Below, piece after piece: positions 60,993 through 64,000 of a stretch of DNA of 64,000 nt. The translations under genes and the position numbers were made by a program. This DNA is from Saccharomycopsis crataegensis (taxonomy: Eukaryota; Ascomycota; Saccharomycetes; Ascoideales; Saccharomycopsidaceae), in the NCBI RefSeq assembly GCF_037102585.1, contig NW_027043819.1, positions 186,001 through 250,000 of the forward strand. The letters run 5' to 3'. The first letter of the stretch is position 1, and each line of letters starts with the position of its first letter. The notes under the pieces were generated by a model. The model made no database searches. It was given only the letters and a program-made list of their open reading frames with translations, and was not told the DNA's origin.

Positions 60993-62549
60993 ATGGCACA
61001 CAAAGACAGAAATCATATACGTCAAATGATGCCCTCGGTTAAACATCGCTTGGAGGAAGTTGTGCCCAAGAAAGAAGAACAAGAACAAGAAGTAATTGAA
61101 AGCAGTCAGTTGTGTCCTCGTTGCCCCAAGTACTCAGACGACAGCAAATATCCCAAAGACAATTGGGTCGAATGCGATCATTGCAAACAATGGTACCATG
61201 ATGAATGCGTGGGGACGTCACCGCAAGAATTGGAACAGCTTGCAAAGTTCCATTGTGCCAATTGCATTAACTTGGCAGGGGAATCAGTGAAGAAAAGAAT
61301 ATCATCGAGGAAAAAAACGAAAATAGACTATGTTGCCCTTAACGAAGGAGGCAGTAACACTAGCGTTGTCAAGGGACTCCATCCCCACATTTCACGACTA
61401 GTGAATTATAATCATGATAATGGGATCGATTTAACAGACGGCCATTCCTATTTCTATCAATTATGCGGTAAAGAAGTAACCCTTGAATTCATGCGGAGAA
61501 GTGGTTTTGATAAGCCAATTTATATACCGAAGCAATCCCTCGAAGGTATCGAGATGAAAATGCCATCGGAGTTGACGGTCTCCCAAGTTGCAGAAATCAT
61601 TGGCGAAACCAAACCAATCGAAGTAATGGATGTCCTCACTCAGGACAGCTTGAAAGGATGGCTGGTGAAAGAGTGGAGAGATTATTTTAATAATAGTGAC
61701 GATAGAGATAGAATACACAACGTGATCTCGCTAGAGGTATCGGAGAGTCCATTGGATGATCAGATTACACGACCAAGAGTGGTTGAACAATTAGATATAA
61801 TAGACAAAGCATGGCCGGTGGATATCCTTGATAAGAGAACTTCGGTTTCTAAATACTGCTTGATGGGGGTGAAGAACTCATATACCGATTTCCATCTTGA
61901 TTTTGCAGGAACCCAAGTGTATTATAATGTTATTAAGGGCCAAAAAAAATTTTTATTATTCCCACCAACCAAACTGAACTTGAGAAATTATGTGAAATGG
62001 TCGTTATTGGACAATCAGAATACCGTCTTTTTCCCCGATTATTTGCGGGATCATGCCAGAACCGGCAGAAATAAAGAGAATAACCAAGGGTTTACCATCA
62101 CCTTAAATGAGGGAGATTTGATGCTAATTCCATCGGGCTGGATCCATGCAGTTTTCACTCCGGAGGATACCGTGGTGATTGGTGGTAATTTTTTGACGAT
62201 TATGAATATGGAAACGCAACTAGAGGTGGTGCACATTGAAAAGTTGACGAAAGTTCCAATGAAATTTTCTTTTCCAAAATTTCAACAGTCAATGTGGTTT
62301 GTAGCGAAATATTTAATGGATAATGATGAGGAATTGTCAAAAAAGGAAATTAGTGGTTGTCAGCATTTGGCTCGGTATTTGCTGAGCTTATTGGATTTAA
62401 CTAACGGTTGTTGCTTTGATATAAATGAGAAAAAAAGAATTAAAGCTAATATACCAAAAAAATATATTGGGGATCCCCAAATATTTGTTAAGAATTTTAA
62501 TGAGTTTGCAAAAGGGTTAAATGACAAAAGTGATAAGAGAGACTGCTAG
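60993..62549 (+). CDS. JHD1: PHD/JmjC histone demethylase
   Basis: A 518-aa protein of the Jhd1 family that removes methyl groups from histone H3 Lys36 using Fe(II) and 2-oxoglutarate. A PHD zinc finger lies at about residues 33-90 (CPRCPKYSDDSKYPKDNWV, then CDHCKQWYHDEC and HCANC). The JmjC domain has the Fe-binding triad H301, D303 (TDFHLDFAGTQVYYN) and H385 (GWIHAVFTPED), and the 2-oxoglutarate Lys region GQKKFLLFPPT. Order and size match S. cerevisiae Jhd1 (492 aa). The ATG at 60993 follows a T-rich tract ending TTGTACAG, which resembles a 3' splice site. An upstream exon from an ATG at 60839 cannot be excluded. Confidence 0.95.
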   Translation: MAHKDRNHIRQMMPSVKHRLEEVVPKKEEQEQEVIESSQLCPRCPKYSDDSKYPKDNWVECDHCKQWYHDECVGTSPQELEQLAKFHCANCINLAGESVKKRISSRKKTKIDYVALNEGGSNTSVVKGLHPHISRLVNYNHDNGIDLTDGHSYFYQLCGKEVTLEFMRRSGFDKPIYIPKQSLEGIEMKMPSELTVSQVAEIIGETKPIEVMDVLTQDSLKGWLVKEWRDYFNNSDDRDRIHNVISLEVSESPLDDQITRPRVVEQLDIIDKAWPVDILDKRTSVSKYCLMGVKNSYTDFHLDFAGTQVYYNVIKGQKKFLLFPPTKLNLRNYVKWSLLDNQNTVFFPDYLRDHARTGRNKENNQGFTITLNEGDLMLIPSGWIHAVFTPEDTVVIGGNFLTIMNMETQLEVVHIEKLTKVPMKFSFPKFQQSMWFVAKYLMDNDEELSKKEISGCQHLARYLLSLLDLTNGCCFDINEKKRIKANIPKKYIGDPQIFVKNFNEFAKGLNDKSDKRDC

Positions 62550-62894
62550 TTCCTATAGTTTTGAAGACAAAATCAATTTTTTTGAGAACAAAATTCTAGT
62601 TACATGTAATATTAGTATTAAAAAGAACATGTCAATTGTCAAAGATAACACATTGCCATTCACATAATTAGGATTGATTATAGAGATTAAATTTTCTTCA
62701 AACATAAAGCAACGAAAAACAATAGAAAAACTAGTAGACGGATAGATAAAAATTAGAATGGAGTTAGAACAGAACAGCGAAAAAAAAAAAAAAAAAAGAA
62801 AGCAACAAAACAATCGCATAAAACTCATAGCCAGACAACAACAACAACAACAACAACAAAAAAAGATATGTAAATTTTTTTCTAAATACTCTAA
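62550..62894. other. Convergent 3' gap
   Basis: A 345-bp AT-rich gap between convergent genes. It has an A run at 62780-62796 and (CAA)8 near 62835-62859. It contains no gene. Confidence 0.4.
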
Positions 62895-64000
62895 TTAAGT
62901 CTCAATTTTTTTAATATCAAATGATTGAGTCTTAGCTGGGCTGGTCAAAGCATCGTAAAATTCCTCATTTCGTGGACTGGCATCATCAACTGCGGTGTTT
63001 TTATCATTATCCATACTATAAGTGTAAAACCCATCACCGACGCTATTTTCCATATCCAAAAGCTCGGCGTACGAGTTGAAATCAATAGCTTTTGCCACTG
63101 GTGCACCATTGCCAAAAGTGTGTACTCTGAGCCCACTTTGCGGCTCAGTTTCCCGATCTCTGATCGTCGAAGTATTGGAGCTAACGGTATTACTTTTGAC
63201 CCTAACCGGTGTTGATCCATTATTCAACTCTGTGACGCTTTTATTCAAATGGCAATGATGCCCGAGAGTCGCCAGGCTAACGCTCTTCTTTCGTGGAGGG
63301 TATGGGGATAACCCAACATATAGCGAGTTGCGTCTTGAATAACAGGAGCCTTCAGATGTTTCGTTACTTTTAGATTTATATGCCGGAGATGTAGTCAAAT
63401 CTGATTCAGGAGGTGGCACACCAGGACCAGCATCGTCATTTGAGCGCAACAAAAGGCTGGTACTACTACTTGATGCCAACTTTTTGGTCATAGTAGCAGT
63501 AGCAGCATCACCGCTAGTATTCGAGTTGCTATTGAGGGTTTTGTCGAGATAATTATTGAGGGATGTTTCAATGATCGACGGTCTCCTAGGCAGTTTTTCG
63601 AGGATCAAATTAATTCCCAGAGAGCTGCTTGGGGAAATATCACCCCCACCAGTTCCGGATAATGGATCGCTAATGGAGGTGTTGGTAGTTTCTAAATTAA
63701 GATTCACTGCCGAGTCAAGCACCGGAGAAATATAATCATCAAGAATGTAATGATTTGGAATACTTTTGAGTCCTGGTGGGCAAGTGAGTGAGGCAGTCGA
63801 CGAAGATGATCTGCGTCTCGTGAGATCATCATCATTTGGTTTCGTTGGTTTTTCAAAAAAATGGGAAAAATTTGGACTGCTAGGACTTCCTGGTGACGAA
63901 CCGCGAAGATGAAGAGACGAGGCGCTCTTTTTAGAGATCAATTGATGAGGAGACGAATTCGGATTATGAAGAAAAGAGCTTCTGCGAGAAAATGACGGTT
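62895..64000 (-). CDS. Ser-rich protein, VHS2/MLF3-like (cut by window edge)
   Basis: The frame is open from the stop at 62895 to the right edge, giving 368 codons without an ATG start, so the N-terminus lies outside. The protein is Ser/Pro/Asn-rich with Arg-x-x-Ser sites (RRSSFLHNP, RRPSIIETSLNNYL, SRRNSLYVGL), as in proteins bound by 14-3-3 or phosphorylated by basophilic kinases. FNSYAELLDMENS and YISPVLDSAVN resemble short motifs of S. cerevisiae Vhs2/Mlf3, cell-cycle-linked Ser-rich proteins. The likeness is weak and patchy; other disordered proteins could fit. Confidence 0.55.
   Translation of the reverse strand, partial: PSFSRRSSFLHNPNSSPHQLISKKSASSLHLRGSSPGSPSSPNFSHFFEKPTKPNDDDLTRRRSSSSTASLTCPPGLKSIPNHYILDDYISPVLDSAVNLNLETTNTSISDPLSGTGGGDISPSSSLGINLILEKLPRRPSIIETSLNNYLDKTLNSNSNTSGDAATATMTKKLASSSSTSLLLRSNDDAGPGVPPPESDLTTSPAYKSKSNETSEGSCYSRRNSLYVGLSPYPPRKKSVSLATLGHHCHLNKSVTELNNGSTPVRVKSNTVSSNTSTIRDRETEPQSGLRVHTFGNGAPVAKAIDFNSYAELLDMENSVGDGFYTYSMDNDKNTAVDDASPRNEEFYDALTSPAKTQSFDIKKIET

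Noticed and set aside
1-64000. CRISPR array, tRNA or rRNA genes
   Set aside because: No regularly spaced repeats, no B-box GGTTCGA-type words in the gaps I read, and no rRNA-like sequence.

Overview
This window is from the nuclear genome of an ascomycete budding yeast (Saccharomycotina). Genes are compact and mostly intronless. The few introns have GTATGT-type or GTAGGT/GTACGT donors and TACTAAC-like branch points. Non-coding DNA is AT-rich with many A/T homopolymers. Orthologues of PKC1, SNF1, NUP85, TAO3, SPR3, NIP1, PEF1, GUF1 and JHD1 can be recognised. Secreted phospholipase B paralogues, a fossil L1/Zorro-type LINE and an eIF3k gene (absent from Saccharomyces cerevisiae) point to the Candida/Debaryomyces (CTG-clade) side of the yeasts. 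I could not confirm the genetic code from sequence alone, and the species is not identified.

Layout. 1-12.3 kb, all minus strand: PKC1 (N-terminal 784 codons, running off the left edge), SNF1, NUP85, a two-intron TMA29-like dehydrogenase (copy A) and a ferric reductase. 12.6-21 kb: a DUF2841-type protein (-), the F-box gene HRT3 (+), an Mpv17/PMP22 membrane protein (+), an unrecognised acidic protein (-) and the sporulation-type septin SPR3 (+), which has two Ndt80-type sites upstream. 21-31 kb: the giant RAM-pathway scaffold TAO3 (+), then a decayed LINE filling the convergent gap before NIP1. 31.6-41.4 kb, all minus: NIP1 (eIF3c), eIF3k, PEF1 (with a 33-nt first exon), an EDC1/EDC2-like decapping enhancer rich in Asn, and a coiled-coil protein of unknown function.

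42-58.5 kb is an accessory, rearranged block. It holds phospholipase B copy A (+), a TIF34 (eIF3i) pseudogene, TMA29-like copy B, a frameshifted gene relic, phospholipase B copy B (+), a small gene of the bacterial DIP1984 family (probable horizontal transfer), a NOP8-like C-terminal protein, a heat-shock-factor-type gene fragment cut at both ends, and a TRM9 5' fragment fused to it tail to tail. 58.6-64 kb returns to ordinary genes: GUF1 (+), the JmjC/PHD demethylase JHD1 (+) and a Ser-rich VHS2/MLF3-like protein (-) running off the right edge.

The core genes fall into cell-wall integrity and morphogenesis (PKC1, TAO3, SPR3), glucose signalling (SNF1), translation initiation (NIP1, eIF3k) and mRNA decay (EDC1-like). 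The most unusual material is in the 42-58 kb block.
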